Counted from the stretch's first letter, positions 1-8,760 are shown. The stretch: DNA of 64,000 bases from Listeria floridensis FSL S10-1187 (GCF_000525875.1 NZ_AODF01000001.1:124001-188000), one strand, 5' to 3'. Notes: generated by a model not told the origin, from the letters alone. Translations and numbers: made by a program.

Positions 1-630
1 CGCCGCCATCGCCATCGAAACAGCCTCAAGAAGAAGCGGCTCATCCGCAAACGAAATATTGCCCTTCTCATCCGCACTTGTTCCCTTCAAAATCGCAATA
101 TCTGGAAAAATCGTTTTATAGGCTAAAAGCGGCTCCTCCCCGATTTTCACTTTCTCAACCAGATTTTCCCTTGCCAATTTGTTCAACTTTCCGCCTTCTA
201 CATCTGGGTCAACAAACGTTTCGAGTCCGATGCGCGAAAAGTGCCAAGGTCGTTTTGCTGCCGCATCACGAAAAATCTGCGACATAACCCCCTGAGGAAA
301 ATTATACCCTTCCACCAAGTTTTGTTCTACAAGCGGTTGAAACTTAGGAACAAGTCCCCAGTGCCCGCCGATGATTCGTTTCAGAAGTCCGGGCGCCGCA
401 TAATGATTGAGCCCTCGGTCGCACCGGTCCCCGATTCCGCCTGCATAGCTAATCGTGAGATCCCGCGGGTGCCCCGTCTTCGCAAACCGCTCTTCTACCG
501 CAATATGAATTTCCTCCGCAACACCGCTGCCGATAAAGCCGCCGATAACAACCGAATCGCCATCTTGAATCAGCTGTGCTGCCGCATTCGCATCCAGAAA
601 CTGCGCTTTTCCCCTTTCCTTTTGTCCCAT
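1..630 (-). CDS. CoA-transferase (acetate/3-oxoacid type), 3' end off window
   Basis: The reverse strand is open for 210 codons from ATG at 628-630 to the window edge, so the C-terminus is missing. The protein begins MGQKERGKAQFLDANAAAQL and has the glycine-rich VVIGGFIGSGVAEE stretch and the AGGIGDRCDRGLNHYA region typical of the N-terminal half of family I CoA-transferases (single-chain acetate/propionate or acetoacetate type). Such enzymes move CoA between short-chain acids and acetoacetyl-CoA in the cytoplasm. It lies 15 bp after the thiolase gene and, with the reductase before that, forms a three-gene operon for acetoacetyl-CoA/3-hydroxybutyryl-CoA or short-chain fatty acid metabolism. 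The active-site Glu would be beyond the edge. The exact substrate is not decided. Confidence 0.85.
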   Translation of the reverse strand, partial: MGQKERGKAQFLDANAAAQLIQDGDSVVIGGFIGSGVAEEIHIAVEERFAKTGHPRDLTISYAGGIGDRCDRGLNHYAAPGLLKRIIGGHWGLVPKFQPLVEQNLVEGYNFPQGVMSQIFRDAAAKRPWHFSRIGLETFVDPDVEGGKLNKLARENLVEKVKIGEEPLLAYKTIFPDIAILKGTSADEKGNISFADEPLLLEAVSMAMAA

Positions 631-645
631 CTCAATTCAACCTTT

Positions 646-1854
646 CTATACATTTTTCACGAGCATCGCGATACCCATTCCGCCGCCAATACACAGCGCT
701 GCGATCCCGTATTTCTTTTCCTTTTGACGCGCCATTTGATGAACCAGTGTCGTTGCAACACGTGCTCCGGATGCCCCGAGCGGATGGCCAAGCGCAATCG
801 CGCCGCCAAGCAAGTTGGTTTTTTCTGCCAAACTGTCATAAGATACATCAAACGTGGCCGCCAGTTCTTTTAAAACGCCAATTGATTGAGCAGCAAACGC
901 TTCATTCAGCTCAAACAAATCAATATCAGAAAGCCCCACTCCCGTTTTCTCCAAAAGCTTTTGAATCGCCGGAGCGGGCCCAAGCCCCATCACAGCCGGG
1001 TCAACACCCGCAAGCCCAAATCCGACAATTTCCACAAGCGGCTTCAAACCGTTCTCCTCCACAAATTTTTCCGAAGCGACAAGAAGAACACTTGCGCCGT
1101 CATTGATTCCCGATGCATTTCCCGCCGTCACCGTACCGCCTTCTTTAAAAGCAGGTCTGAGATGCGCCAGTTTTTCAGGAGTTGACGCCGCATTCGGATG
1201 CTCATCGACAGAAATCGTGATTTTCTTTTTGCGCGCCTTGTAACTCACAGGCACAATTTCGGTTTCAAATACTCCCGCTTCAATTGCCGCAAGCGCTTTT
1301 TGCTGCGACGCGTACGCGAACTTGTCTTGCTCTTCGCGCGAAATCTGGTATTTGTCAGCAATATTTTCCGCCGTAATTCCCATATGATAGCCACCGAGCC
1401 CGTCCGTAAGTCCATCCAAAAGCAGCGTGTCCGTAATGCGCGCATCACCTAGCCCAAGCCCCGCTCGGCTCTTAAAGTTCGGCAAAATTTGCGCAGCCTG
1501 ACTCATTGATTCTACTCCGCCAGTAAGAATGGCTTCCGCTTCACCCAGACGAATTTCATTGTAGGCCTGTTCGACCGTCTTTAAGCCGCTGCCGCATAAA
1601 ATGTTGACCAAATAGGCTATTTTCGTATCCGGAAGCCCCGCCTTAAGACTCACCTGCCGCGCAATATTTTGACCGTGACCAGCCGCAAGCACATTTCCGA
1701 GCACGAGCTGATCAATCTTTTCCGCCGCCAGATTTTGATTTTGAAGTACAGCTTCCACAACCGGAACCGTCAAATCAACCGGGTTGACCGCTGCGAGCCC
1801 GCCTAAAAACTTTCCTACCGCCGTTCGTTTTGCATCTACAATATATACTTTCAT
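646..1854 (-). CDS. Acetyl-CoA C-acetyltransferase (thiolase)
   Basis: A 402-residue protein of normal thiolase length. It shows the acyl-accepting cysteine in ILCGSGLKTVEQA near residue 88, the NEAFAAQ motif, the histidine in GHPLGASGAR and the second catalytic cysteine in CIGGGMGIAM near the C-terminus. These are the full catalytic set of degradative or biosynthetic thiolases, which interconvert two acetyl-CoA and acetoacetyl-CoA or shorten 3-ketoacyl-CoA. It is the middle gene of the operon, 11 bp after the SDR gene and 15 bp before the CoA-transferase. ATG follows a GGAGGAGACC ribosome-binding site. Direction of flux (synthesis or breakdown) cannot be read from sequence. Confidence 0.93.
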   Translation of the reverse strand: MKVYIVDAKRTAVGKFLGGLAAVNPVDLTVPVVEAVLQNQNLAAEKIDQLVLGNVLAAGHGQNIARQVSLKAGLPDTKIAYLVNILCGSGLKTVEQAYNEIRLGEAEAILTGGVESMSQAAQILPNFKSRAGLGLGDARITDTLLLDGLTDGLGGYHMGITAENIADKYQISREEQDKFAYASQQKALAAIEAGVFETEIVPVSYKARKKKITISVDEHPNAASTPEKLAHLRPAFKEGGTVTAGNASGINDGASVLLVASEKFVEENGLKPLVEIVGFGLAGVDPAVMGLGPAPAIQKLLEKTGVGLSDIDLFELNEAFAAQSIGVLKELAATFDVSYDSLAEKTNLLGGAIALGHPLGASGARVATTLVHQMARQKEKKYGIAALCIGGGMGIAMLVKNV

Positions 1855-1865
1855 CGGTCTCCTCC

Positions 1866-2588
1866 TTAAATTCGCATTCCGCCGTCAACCGACAGCACAT
1901 GCCCGTTCACGTAAGAAGATTCATCACTTGCCAGAAAAGCAACCGCATTCGCAATCTCAATCGGCTCAGCCAATCTCTTCAGCGGATTTTTCGCTTTCAA
2001 ATCATCCAAAATATGTTCCGGCACCGATTGAATCATTTCCGTATTCACATAACCCGGTGCAACCGCATTTGTCCGGATTGCTGCTCCCTTGCGCGTAAAC
2101 TCCTTCGCCCACGTATAAGTCAGCCCGATCAGCCCCGCTTTCGTTGCCGCGTAATTGCTTTGCCCGATATTGCCATAAACACCGACAACCGAAGAGATAT
2201 TAATAATCGAACCGCTGTTTTGTTCAATCATCGCCGGAAGTATCGCTTGAGTGACATGAAATGCCCCTGACAAATTGACTTTCATAACCTGCTCCCAGTC
2301 AGCTTCTTCAAGCTTTGTCATCAAGCGATCCTTTGTAATGCCCGCGTTATTAATCAAAATATCAATCCGGCCGCTTTCCGCGTTCATCTGTTCCGCCGCA
2401 CTTCTTACTTCGTCTCGATTCGTAATATCCACATGCAGTTGCTTGAATCCGTCAAGCTCTGCCCCCGTCGTAATATCCAGCGAATAAACTTGTTTCGCAC
2501 CTTGCGCAAGCAACAGCTTGGCTATTTCGTAACCAATCCCATTTGCGCCTCCGGTTATAACCGCCACTTTTCCATCAAAACGTCCCAT
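1866..2588 (-). CDS. Short-chain dehydrogenase/reductase (FabG/acetoacetyl-CoA reductase type)
   Basis: A 240-residue classical SDR. The cofactor motif TGGANGIG is at residues 12-19, NNAG is near 86, and the catalytic set is Ser in INISS plus YAATK (Tyr-x-x-x-Lys). It ends with the VDGGM signature of FabG-like 3-ketoacyl reductases. In an operon with thiolase and CoA-transferase it most likely works on acetoacetyl-CoA/3-hydroxybutyryl-CoA with NAD(P)H, as PhaB or 3-hydroxybutyrate dehydrogenases do. It is the first gene of the operon, and the ATG is preceded by TAGGAGGGAATACG. A TATAAT box lies near 2628-2633 on the reverse strand. Confidence 0.9.
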   Translation of the reverse strand: MGRFDGKVAVITGGANGIGYEIAKLLLAQGAKQVYSLDITTGAELDGFKQLHVDITNRDEVRSAAEQMNAESGRIDILINNAGITKDRLMTKLEEADWEQVMKVNLSGAFHVTQAILPAMIEQNSGSIINISSVVGVYGNIGQSNYAATKAGLIGLTYTWAKEFTRKGAAIRTNAVAPGYVNTEMIQSVPEHILDDLKAKNPLKRLAEPIEIANAVAFLASDESSYVNGHVLSVDGGMRI

Positions 2589-2667
2589 CGTATTCCCTCC
2601 TAATTATGTATCCGCTTACAACTTAATTATATAAACGAGTCCAGATTACGAAAAATACATTTTTTTT

Positions 2668-2698
2668 ATCTAACTATAAGCTCCTCTTATAGTTAGAT
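2668..2698. repeat. Perfect 13-bp inverted repeat upstream of the SDR operon
   Basis: ATCTAACTATAAG (2668-2680) and CTTATAGTTAGAT (2686-2698) are exact reverse complements around CTCCT. The repeat lies just upstream of the likely promoter of the SDR-thiolase-CoA-transferase operon and is not followed by a T-run on the reverse strand. An operator for a TetR/MarR-like repressor is therefore as likely as a hairpin. Confidence 0.6.
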
Positions 2699-2704
2699 TC
2701 AGCA

Positions 2705-2738
2705 AACAAAAAAGGCGATTCTAGCAGAATCGCCTTTA
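2705..2738 (-). terminator. Rho-independent terminator
   Basis: A 12-bp stem AAAGGCGATTCT / AGAATCGCCTTT with a 3-nt loop and a T-run on the reverse strand. It lies just after the stop at 2770. Confidence 0.85.
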
Positions 2739-2769
2739 CTATAAAATGCCGCTTTCTCAGCTCGCAAAA

Positions 2770-3102
2770 TCACTTCGTCTCTCTAGTCGTAAATTTCGCT
2801 GTGTTTTCACTAAACCTAAACGTTTCTTCCACAAATAAAACCCCCCGTCTTGAAACGCCTAAACTTTGATAAATTTCTTGGTCATTCTCCCTTTTTCGAC
2901 GAACCAAGTATTCTTCCTTTGTGAACAGCAGCAGCTTTTGCTCGGCGGAAAGCGGTAATCCTTTTAAAGAATCACCTATTGCTTCAAAATACTCAAGCTC
3001 CCCGAGTAAAACCTTTCGCTCCGTCTGACATTCTGTCTGCTCAAGCTTTCGGAGCAGCCCCGTTTGAATTTTTCTTATCTGTTGCCTTGTAACCAACATC
3101 AT
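2770..3102 (-). CDS. Small hypothetical protein
   Basis: About 110 residues, highly charged, largely helical, with no signal peptide or membrane segment. A C-terminal stretch (KRENDQEIYQSLGVSRRGVL) resembles a helix-turn-helix but matches no family I recognise. The longest frame starts at 3126. A GGAGGG site at about 3103-3108 favours initiation at one of the ATG/TTG codons at 3096-3102 (MLVTRQQ). It is monocistronic, with its own terminator downstream. No function is assigned. Confidence 0.6.
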   Translation of the reverse strand: MMLVTRQQIRKIQTGLLRKLEQTECQTERKVLLGELEYFEAIGDSLKGLPLSAEQKLLLFTKEEYLVRRKRENDQEIYQSLGVSRRGVLFVEETFRFSENTAKFTTRETK

Positions 3103-3253
3103 CCCTCCATTTCCGCTCCGTTCCAAATCGGAGCTGTAAAACTACCTTATTTCCCCATTTTTCTATTGCTTATTTGTCTACTTTATAAGTATAGCACCAT
3201 TTTGGTTACATGTAAATTTAAGTATCCATTCCAAAATTTGAAAATTGCCTGTA

Positions 3254-3282
3254 AAAAAAAGTGAAGAATTTCTTCTTCACTC
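3254..3282 (-). terminator. Rho-independent terminator of the threonine aldolase gene
   Basis: Stem AGTGAAGAA / TTCTTCACT with a 4-nt loop and a run of seven T on the reverse strand, 29 bp past the stop at 3311. Confidence 0.85.
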
Positions 3283-3310
3283 AAGTTTTTGCATTCTCTT
3301 ATTTAACCCT

Positions 3311-4375
3311 TCAAAAAAACCGCTCCATTCGCTTTGGATCGACCTCTAGCGTTGCATCGCCAATCGACAATTCAAACGAACAGCTGCCCGCATCTTTTTC
3401 TAGCAAATAACCGGTTATCCCCAAATCGCATTCATCCATTAGATCCGCTAAAATATCGCTAACTGCTTCGCTTGCACCTTCAAAATAAACATGAAACATA
3501 TTAGAAACCGGAATTTCCGGCTGCGTCGTCACCTTTTCGGTACCATTCCATCGTTTCGCGAGTTCACGACTTTTTGTAAAATACTGCGCCATTTTCGGCA
3601 TTCGTTTTTCAAAATAATAATCTGCGCTCAAAATATATGGGTATAAACTGATCAAGTCTCCTCCGTAACGACGTTTCCAAATTTCCGCTTCCGTGCAGAA
3701 GTCGGCTGTCCCTGCCAAAATTGCCCCAGCAATGCCGCCAATTCCTTTATAAAACGAAAGATAAACACTATCAAATAACTCTGCCACCTCAGCAGCCGAT
3801 TTTTGATAATACGGTAAAACCTCAAAAAGCCGCGCCCCATCCAGATGCAGTGCAATATGCTTTTCGCGGCAATAAGCTGAAATTTCCTTAAGCTCAGCAA
3901 AACTCGGTAATTTGCCGCCGATTTCCCGTTGTGGTAGTTCGATCAAGATAGCAGCCACCGGTTCCGGCAAAGCTTTGATATCCGCTAAATTCAACAACCG
4001 ATCTTCCTCACCGAGCAAAAAAGTTTTCATTTGATGCAGCTTCTTTAATCCATCTTGTTCGTGAATTTCGAGATGGGCAAGTGGATGATACGCCACATTT
4101 CGATTGTTTGCACGGTCCGACCAAATGCGCAGCGCAATTTGCTGCGCCATCGTTCCGCTTGGAAAAAAAACAGCCGCTTCTTTGCCGAGAAGCCTTGCAA
4201 ATTTCGCCTCGAAGTCTTCGATCAGCGAGCCAGAACCATACATATCGCTTTCCGTCAAAGAATCGACTTTACTAAGCGCTTCCTGTAAAACCCCGACATT
4301 CCTAGCCCCATTTCCGCCGATTTTATACTGCGTCTTTTGAAAGCATTGTTTTAAACGATCTTGATTCGTCAACAT
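3311..4375 (-). CDS. ltaE: Low-specificity L-threonine aldolase
   Basis: A 354-residue fold-type I PLP enzyme of the beta-eliminating lyase/threonine aldolase family. The sequence GSGSLIEDFEAKFARLLGKEAAVFFPSG is the start of the PLP domain, LHLDGARLFEV contains the cofactor-binding Asp, and SFYKGIGGIAGAIL contains the Schiff-base lysine. The enzyme cleaves threonine or allo-threonine to glycine and acetaldehyde in the cytoplasm. The start follows GGAAGGG. The downstream MazG-like gene (read earlier on this strand) ends 11 bp upstream, so the two are probably co-transcribed. Confidence 0.88.
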   Translation of the reverse strand: MLTNQDRLKQCFQKTQYKIGGNGARNVGVLQEALSKVDSLTESDMYGSGSLIEDFEAKFARLLGKEAAVFFPSGTMAQQIALRIWSDRANNRNVAYHPLAHLEIHEQDGLKKLHQMKTFLLGEEDRLLNLADIKALPEPVAAILIELPQREIGGKLPSFAELKEISAYCREKHIALHLDGARLFEVLPYYQKSAAEVAELFDSVYLSFYKGIGGIAGAILAGTADFCTEAEIWKRRYGGDLISLYPYILSADYYFEKRMPKMAQYFTKSRELAKRWNGTEKVTTQPEIPVSNMFHVYFEGASEAVSDILADLMDECDLGITGYLLEKDAGSCSFELSIGDATLEVDPKRMERFF

Positions 4376-4386
4376 GATCCCTTCCT

Positions 4387-4734
4387 TTACAGTTCCGTAT
4401 ATTTGGCGTTATTTCCCTTACTTTTTTCAACAGGGTATTTCCGTGCATTCTTCTCGAGCTTTTCTTCGATAATTGTGCCGATGTCGAGCTTCAAATCATC
4501 CGCCAGCATGATGCTGTAAATCAAGACGTCCGCGATCTCTTCCTTGATATTTTCAAAGTTCGCTTCGACTGCTTCCTCGCTCGTCTTCCACTGAAAATCC
4601 TCAAGCAGTTCCGCCGCTTCAATACTAACCGAAATCGCTAAATCTTTTGCTTTGTGAAACTGCCGCCAATTTCGTTCTTCTCTGAACTGATTAACCTTGG
4701 AAACTAGTTGTTCGATCTCATTCACATTATCCAC
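4387..4734 (-). CDS. MazG-like nucleotide pyrophosphohydrolase
   Basis: A 115-residue all-alpha protein of the MazG/RS21-C6 (dCTPase-like) superfamily. Metal-binding acidic motifs are visible: EAAELLEDFQW in the first helix pair and KEEIADVLIYSIMLADDL in the second (ExxE...ExxD arrangement). The family hydrolyses non-canonical or excess (d)NTPs to monophosphates (house-cleaning). It initiates at GTG 4734. It is the first gene of a probable two-gene unit with ltaE, an association with no obvious functional link. Confidence 0.85.
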   Translation of the reverse strand: MDNVNEIEQLVSKVNQFREERNWRQFHKAKDLAISVSIEAAELLEDFQWKTSEEAVEANFENIKEEIADVLIYSIMLADDLKLDIGTIIEEKLEKNARKYPVEKSKGNNAKYTEL

Positions 4735-4795
4735 TTCTTTCTCGCATAATTGATCTACTCACAGCTAGTATTCCCTAGCCCGCCGCATTTGTCAA

Positions 4796-4830
4796 AACAA
4801 AAGCCGCAAGCAAAACCCGCTTGCGGCTCA
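4796..4830 (-). terminator. Rho-independent terminator of the FMN reductase gene
   Basis: Strong stem GCCGCAAGC / GCTTGCGGC followed by TTTTGTTTTG on the reverse strand, directly after the stop at 4842. Confidence 0.88.
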
Positions 4831-4841
4831 AAAAAGTATCC

Positions 4842-5393
4842 TTATTTACTATTCTTCTCAAAAAACTCCACATATTTATCCGTGATCATTTGGAAGAATT
4901 TCATCGTATCTGGAATAATAGTACCATTTTCATCAATCAATTTCGTCACATTGCCGATGTAAGCCTCTGGTTGCTGTAACGTTGGAATATTAAGAAATAC
5001 AAGCGATTGACGTAAATGATGGTTGGCTCCGAAGCCGCCGATTCCACCTGGCGAAACCGATACAACAAGACCTGGTTTACCGTCCCAAACACTCTTACCA
5101 AACGGACGTGAACCGACATCAAGTGCATTTTTAATGACCGCAGGAACCGAACGATTATATTCAGGCGTCACAAACACAACCCCATCCAAACCCTTCACTT
5201 CTTCACGGAACGTATTATAAACTTCTGGAGCAGGACCGACATCATCGAAATCCTGATTATAAAATGGCAACGAATCAATCTTCACGAAAACAGCTTCATA
5301 TCCGTCTGGAAGAAGACTTGCGAATGCTTCCGCTACCTTTTTGCTAAACGAATCTTTTCTTAAACTACCCACAAAAAACCCAATTTTTTTCAT
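4842..5393 (-). CDS. NADPH-dependent FMN reductase family protein
   Basis: A 183-residue flavodoxin-like protein. The FMN phosphate loop GSLRKDSFSKK is at residues 9-19, TPEYNRSVPAVIKNALD is the conserved flavin-contact motif, and SPGGIGGFGANHHLRQ follows. It belongs to the azoreductase/chromate-reductase-like NADPH:FMN reductases, cytoplasmic quinone or azo reductases. ATG follows AGGAGGTTTGAGTACAG. Single gene with its own terminator. Confidence 0.88.
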   Translation of the reverse strand: MKKIGFFVGSLRKDSFSKKVAEAFASLLPDGYEAVFVKIDSLPFYNQDFDDVGPAPEVYNTFREEVKGLDGVVFVTPEYNRSVPAVIKNALDVGSRPFGKSVWDGKPGLVVSVSPGGIGGFGANHHLRQSLVFLNIPTLQQPEAYIGNVTKLIDENGTIIPDTMKFFQMITDKYVEFFEKNSK

Positions 5394-5470
5394 CTGTACT
5401 CAAACCTCCTGTTTAGTTATAAACGTTAACAATTTTACTTTACACCTAATTATCATAACTTCGCAAGTTT

Positions 5471-6238
5471 TTAGAATGAAACCCAAGTATCCTTATGCTG
5501 CTCAAAAAACTCCGCCGCCTTCTCCATCGTATCCGTGTGAACGAGATGGCCTTTCCCTTCTCCAATTTCAAACACAATCCCGCGCCCATGTTCCGTATTT
5601 TGATTATCCGCCACAAAGCGCTTCACAGAATCAATCGGAATCTTCGGATCTTCCGTTCCATGCCAAAAGTAGATTGGCCGGCCGCGCAGAAGTTCCGGCT
5701 TATGGCTCAGATCAAACTTCTCCTGCCAACTGAGAAGATCCGGATAGCTGTCTGAAAAATCGACATGAAACTCCCTTGCCCGCTCAATCCCGCGATTCCG
5801 ATAATCGACCATCGCCGGTTCCCCCATCAAGCAAACCGCTACCTGAATATCCGGGTAATGCGTCAGGAGTGCACACGTTGTGATGCCCCCCATCGAAAGC
5901 CCACCAACACCAACCCAGCCATTTGAAAGTTTATTCGCTTCAAAGTAGTTGCGCAGTGTTTCAAATTCAAATAAGTTTCCTTGAATACTGTTCCAAAATG
6001 TGACAGAAGGAATCGGTGATAGCGTCTGTTTTCGTTCCCCGTGATTTGGTGCATCCGGCAGACAAACCCGAAAGCCTCGTGCTGCAAGCTTCCTGCCTTG
6101 CGTCAGTACTAAATCTTTACTGATTTGCCAGCCGTGATAAAAAATTACAAGCGGAAGCATTTCATCCATTCGATTCGCATCTACAACTTCGATAATTGGA
6201 ATCGTATTGATTTCTTTTTTGATTACTTTCGTTGCCAT
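5471..6238 (-). CDS. Alpha/beta-hydrolase (YitV-like esterase)
   Basis: An alpha/beta hydrolase of about 255 residues. The nucleophile elbow is GLSMGG, the acid is in WHGTEDPKIP and the histidine in GKGHLVHTD, giving a complete triad. FYHGW near the N-terminus is the oxyanion region. Length and layout fit the Bacillus YitV-type esterase/dienelactone hydrolase-like family. An upstream in-frame ATG exists at 6253, but GGGGGAG sits seven bases before the ATG at 6238, which is the better start. Natural substrate unknown. Confidence 0.85.
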   Translation of the reverse strand: MATKVIKKEINTIPIIEVVDANRMDEMLPLVIFYHGWQISKDLVLTQGRKLAARGFRVCLPDAPNHGERKQTLSPIPSVTFWNSIQGNLFEFETLRNYFEANKLSNGWVGVGGLSMGGITTCALLTHYPDIQVAVCLMGEPAMVDYRNRGIERAREFHVDFSDSYPDLLSWQEKFDLSHKPELLRGRPIYFWHGTEDPKIPIDSVKRFVADNQNTEHGRGIVFEIGEGKGHLVHTDTMEKAAEFFEQHKDTWVSF

Positions 6239-6357
6239 TATGTTCTCCCCCACTATTTGTTGTTTATTTAAATACGAGATAGAGAATTACCGTTTGATCC
6301 GCCTGCTTCAAATTTTCTGGATCAAGTAATTCTTTTTGACTATTAAACGAGCGCGTA

Positions 6358-6899
6358 TTAGTACTCCAATATTGCACAACATTTTTTTTCATTTAACGTA
6401 ACCTTACCGTTTTTAAACAAATCCGTGCTTGAACCTAAGCCATCTTTGTTATCTAATATACCCTGCGGAAACTCCTTCGTCATCGTCGAGTAAGCTCCGT
6501 GTGCCGTTCGGATAAAAGCTCTAACTTCATCTGGCTGCATTGGATCTGTACCAGTAAGCCCCCATACAACCTGCCCGCTATACATGCTCTTTTTTGATTG
6601 CCCGATTTCTGCAATGTTCACATGTTTCTTTACTGTTGTTTTCTGATATACATCGAGAACTAGACTCACAGATTTCGCTTTGACATTAAATCCGATTGTT
6701 CCGTAAGAAGAAAACAGCAATCCCAGCGCATCTGATTGTTTCTCCTCAATCATCTTTACTTGATTATCCGGAATTCCTGCTTCTTTATTCCCTTGAAACG
6801 GCCAGAAATTCATATACGCCAAATAGATTCCGAAGGCAAGTATCAGAAGTACTGGAATTAAACTAGACAGAATTTATTTTTTTTTCGTTTTTGATTCAT
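6358..6899 (-). CDS. Membrane-anchored hypothetical protein, frameshifted N-terminus
   Basis: The long frame (6358-6822) encodes a soluble domain of about 150 residues. Reading upstream in the same frame gives the hydrophobic stretch SLIPVLLILAFGIYLAYMNFW, a membrane anchor. A start with a good RBS (GAGGCAGCAAAG then ATG at 6897-6899, MNQKRKKNK) is in another frame. One indel around 6865-6885, near a run of nine T, would join them. The domain may be extracytoplasmic. I recognise no family. Confidence 0.5.
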
Positions 6900-6986
6900 C
6901 TTTGCTGCCTCATTTCCCGTTCATTTATGTAGTCCATACAAATTTATTATAGCACAATCCCGTGACAGTTCTTTCCAAAAAAACAT

Positions 6987-7023
6987 CAAAAAAGAACAAC
7001 AGCCGAGCGACTGTTGTTCTTTT
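6987..7023 (-). terminator. Rho-independent terminator of the isochorismatase-like gene
   Basis: Thirteen-bp stem AAAAGAACAACAG / CTGTTGTTCTTTT with an 8-nt loop, 9 bp after the stop at 7032. It is A/T-flanked on both sides. Confidence 0.85.
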
Positions 7024-7031
7024 AACACCCT

Positions 7032-7652
7032 TTAGCGCAAGTTTGAAAACGCACCGAACTCCGTCATAATATGATCGAATTCCGGCACCGTTTCCTTGCG
7101 GTTCCAATCGCGCTGAAGCTCACATCCGAGTTGAGCGATCGAAGTTAAATGCGCGCCCGCCTGTTCCACGCGTTTCAGCGCTGCTTCGTGAGCGAGAGAT
7201 GAAGTTCCGCCGACCGCATCGACGACAGGATAAACGTCAAATCCTTCACTGATTGCATCAATCGTTGGAAACGTCAGACAAGCTTCCGTCCAAAGTGCGA
7301 GCATAATAATTTTCTTACGCCCCGTAGCCTTAATCGCTTCTTGATATTCCTTATCTTCCCAAGCATTGATAGAAGTGCGGTCATACGAAGGGAAATCCTT
7401 ACCTAAAAGCCGCTTGATCCCTGGAATCGTGTCATCATTTCCGCCAGTACCAACATTTACCGTGGATAAAACGACAGGAAGATCATACAGTTTTGCGAGC
7501 CGAATCACCTTTTCCGTATTTTGTACGAGCTCCGATCGATTCATCGAGTTGACTGAATTAATTTGCATAGGCTGATAATCAATCACCGTTAAAACCGCAT
7601 TTTCTGAAGAAAGTAAAATATCATCTTTTCCTCGTTTCGGATAACTTGTCAC
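7032..7652 (-). CDS. Isochorismatase-family cysteine hydrolase (YcaC-like)
   Basis: A 206-residue protein. The catalytic Asp is in LTVIDYQPMQ, the lysine is in the central region, and the nucleophilic cysteine is in ALWTEACLTFPTIDA, preceded by the family's cis-peptide region. The NSVNS and YDLPVVLSTV segments match YcaC/nicotinamidase-like hydrolases. The substrate of this subgroup is mostly undefined. GTG start after AAGGAGTGATTCG. Confidence 0.85.
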   Translation of the reverse strand: MTSYPKRGKDDILLSSENAVLTVIDYQPMQINSVNSMNRSELVQNTEKVIRLAKLYDLPVVLSTVNVGTGGNDDTIPGIKRLLGKDFPSYDRTSINAWEDKEYQEAIKATGRKKIIMLALWTEACLTFPTIDAISEGFDVYPVVDAVGGTSSLAHEAALKRVEQAGAHLTSIAQLGCELQRDWNRKETVPEFDHIMTEFGAFSNLR

Positions 7653-7665
7653 ACCGAATCACTCC

Positions 7666-8259
7666 TTACAATGAATTTACGTTCAGCATAGCACCAAATT
7701 CCGTTTGAAACAAAGAAAAGCACTCGTTAATCTTCCGTTCAACATCCACTTGTTCTCTAGCCTTAAGCTTTGCGATGGACTCAAGTAGACTTTGCTGTAT
7801 CGACCCATCAAAATCACTTTTTTGAATACTAATATAGTCCGTTTTATTCCAATAATAAACCAGCTGCGTATCCAATTTCCTCTTCCATACTAAGCGCTTC
7901 TTTCGTTGTAATCGTTGAATTGAGATAAGCAGGTGCACCAAAATCTTGAAAATGAACAAAAATGATAGAAATCTTCGTATCCTGTAGTAATTTAGTTCGT
8001 ATCTGAACCAAATTTTCGTCGCCCAAACCCCCCGCAAATGACAATAGCATCATAATCTAGAAGCTTGGCATCTTCGAATTCCGCTAAACTTTGGATAGCA
8101 TCAAAAAATCTGATAGCTCTCAGGGACAGTTTCACTCAAAAACAGCATTGCTACTTTTCCGTATTACCTACCCAATCCTTTTTTACTCATTTCTTGATTA
8201 CAACCTGCTAATAATCCCCGAAAGCTTAATAACGCAAGCAAACCTATAAAATGTTTCAT
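7666..8259 (-). pseudogene. Lipoprotein gene, broken by several frameshifts
   Basis: ATG at 8257-8259 after AGAGGAT opens MKHFIGLLALLSFRGLLAGC, a signal peptide with lipobox LAGC. The reading frame then breaks repeatedly. Pieces that fit end to end are KVAMLFLSETVPESYQ, DAIQSLAEFEDAKLLDYDA, LGDENLVQIRTKLLQD and a C-terminal 60-residue charged segment ending at 7666. Breaks lie near 8180, 8110, 8030 and 7860, some at G or T runs. It looks like a secreted lipoprotein with a Rossmann-like domain. The number of breaks suggests real decay in part. Family not recognised. Confidence 0.5.
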
Positions 8260-8385
8260 GGCTAAATCCTCTCGAATTATTAATTACCTTACCCAAAGCC
8301 CTATCCAAACTAAGCTAATATTCCTTTTTAAAAATAGCCAAAGAACAATTTATCGAAATTTCACCTTAAGTTGAAAAGCTACTTT

Positions 8386-8760
8386 TTATTTTATCTTCTC
8401 CAATATTGGAAAATCAGCTGGAGCCCAATCTAAAGTATGTAAGCTTTCTTTACTTAGCCACTTACTAGCTTGATGTTCGATTAAATAATAGTTTTTTGAA
8501 ATTATTTTACACATATAAAACCTAATTTGAACACAACCAAAGTCATGAATTGAATTAGTTTCCCCAACAAAGTTTTCAATTTTAATCTTACAATTTAACT
8601 CCTCAGCAATTTCACGATGCAGCGCTTCCTCGTATGACTCATCCGTCTTTACCTTTCCACCCGGAAATTCCCAAAATCCTGCTAACTCCTTATTTTCAGG
8701 ACGTTGGCAACATAAAAATTCTTGGTTTTCATTTTCTATAATAGCAGCTACAACTTGCAT
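8386..8760 (-). CDS. NUDIX hydrolase (MutT-like)
   Basis: A 124-residue protein with a complete Nudix box: GGKVKTDESYEEALHREIAEEL (GX5EX7REUXEE pattern) around residues 34-56. FLCCQRPENKELAGFWEFPGG is typical of MutT-type 8-oxo-dGTP diphosphatases, and KWLSKESLHTLDWAPADFPIL is typical of the MutT C-terminus. Probably a (d)NTP sanitising enzyme. It sits 40 bp after the HNH endonuclease gene on the same strand and may be co-transcribed. Confidence 0.88.
   Translation of the reverse strand: MQVVAAIIENENQEFLCCQRPENKELAGFWEFPGGKVKTDESYEEALHREIAEELNCKIKIENFVGETNSIHDFGCVQIRFYMCKIISKNYYLIEHQASKWLSKESLHTLDWAPADFPILEKIK

Noticed and set aside
241..1452. Several forward-strand open frames up to 210 codons in the first 1.5 kb
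   Set aside because: They lie opposite the CoA-transferase and thiolase genes, lack RBS and have no recognisable protein features; the reverse-strand genes explain the coding signal.
2668..2698. Palindrome read as a terminator
   Set aside because: The T-run is on the wrong side for the reverse-strand transcript, and a better terminator lies at 2705-2738.
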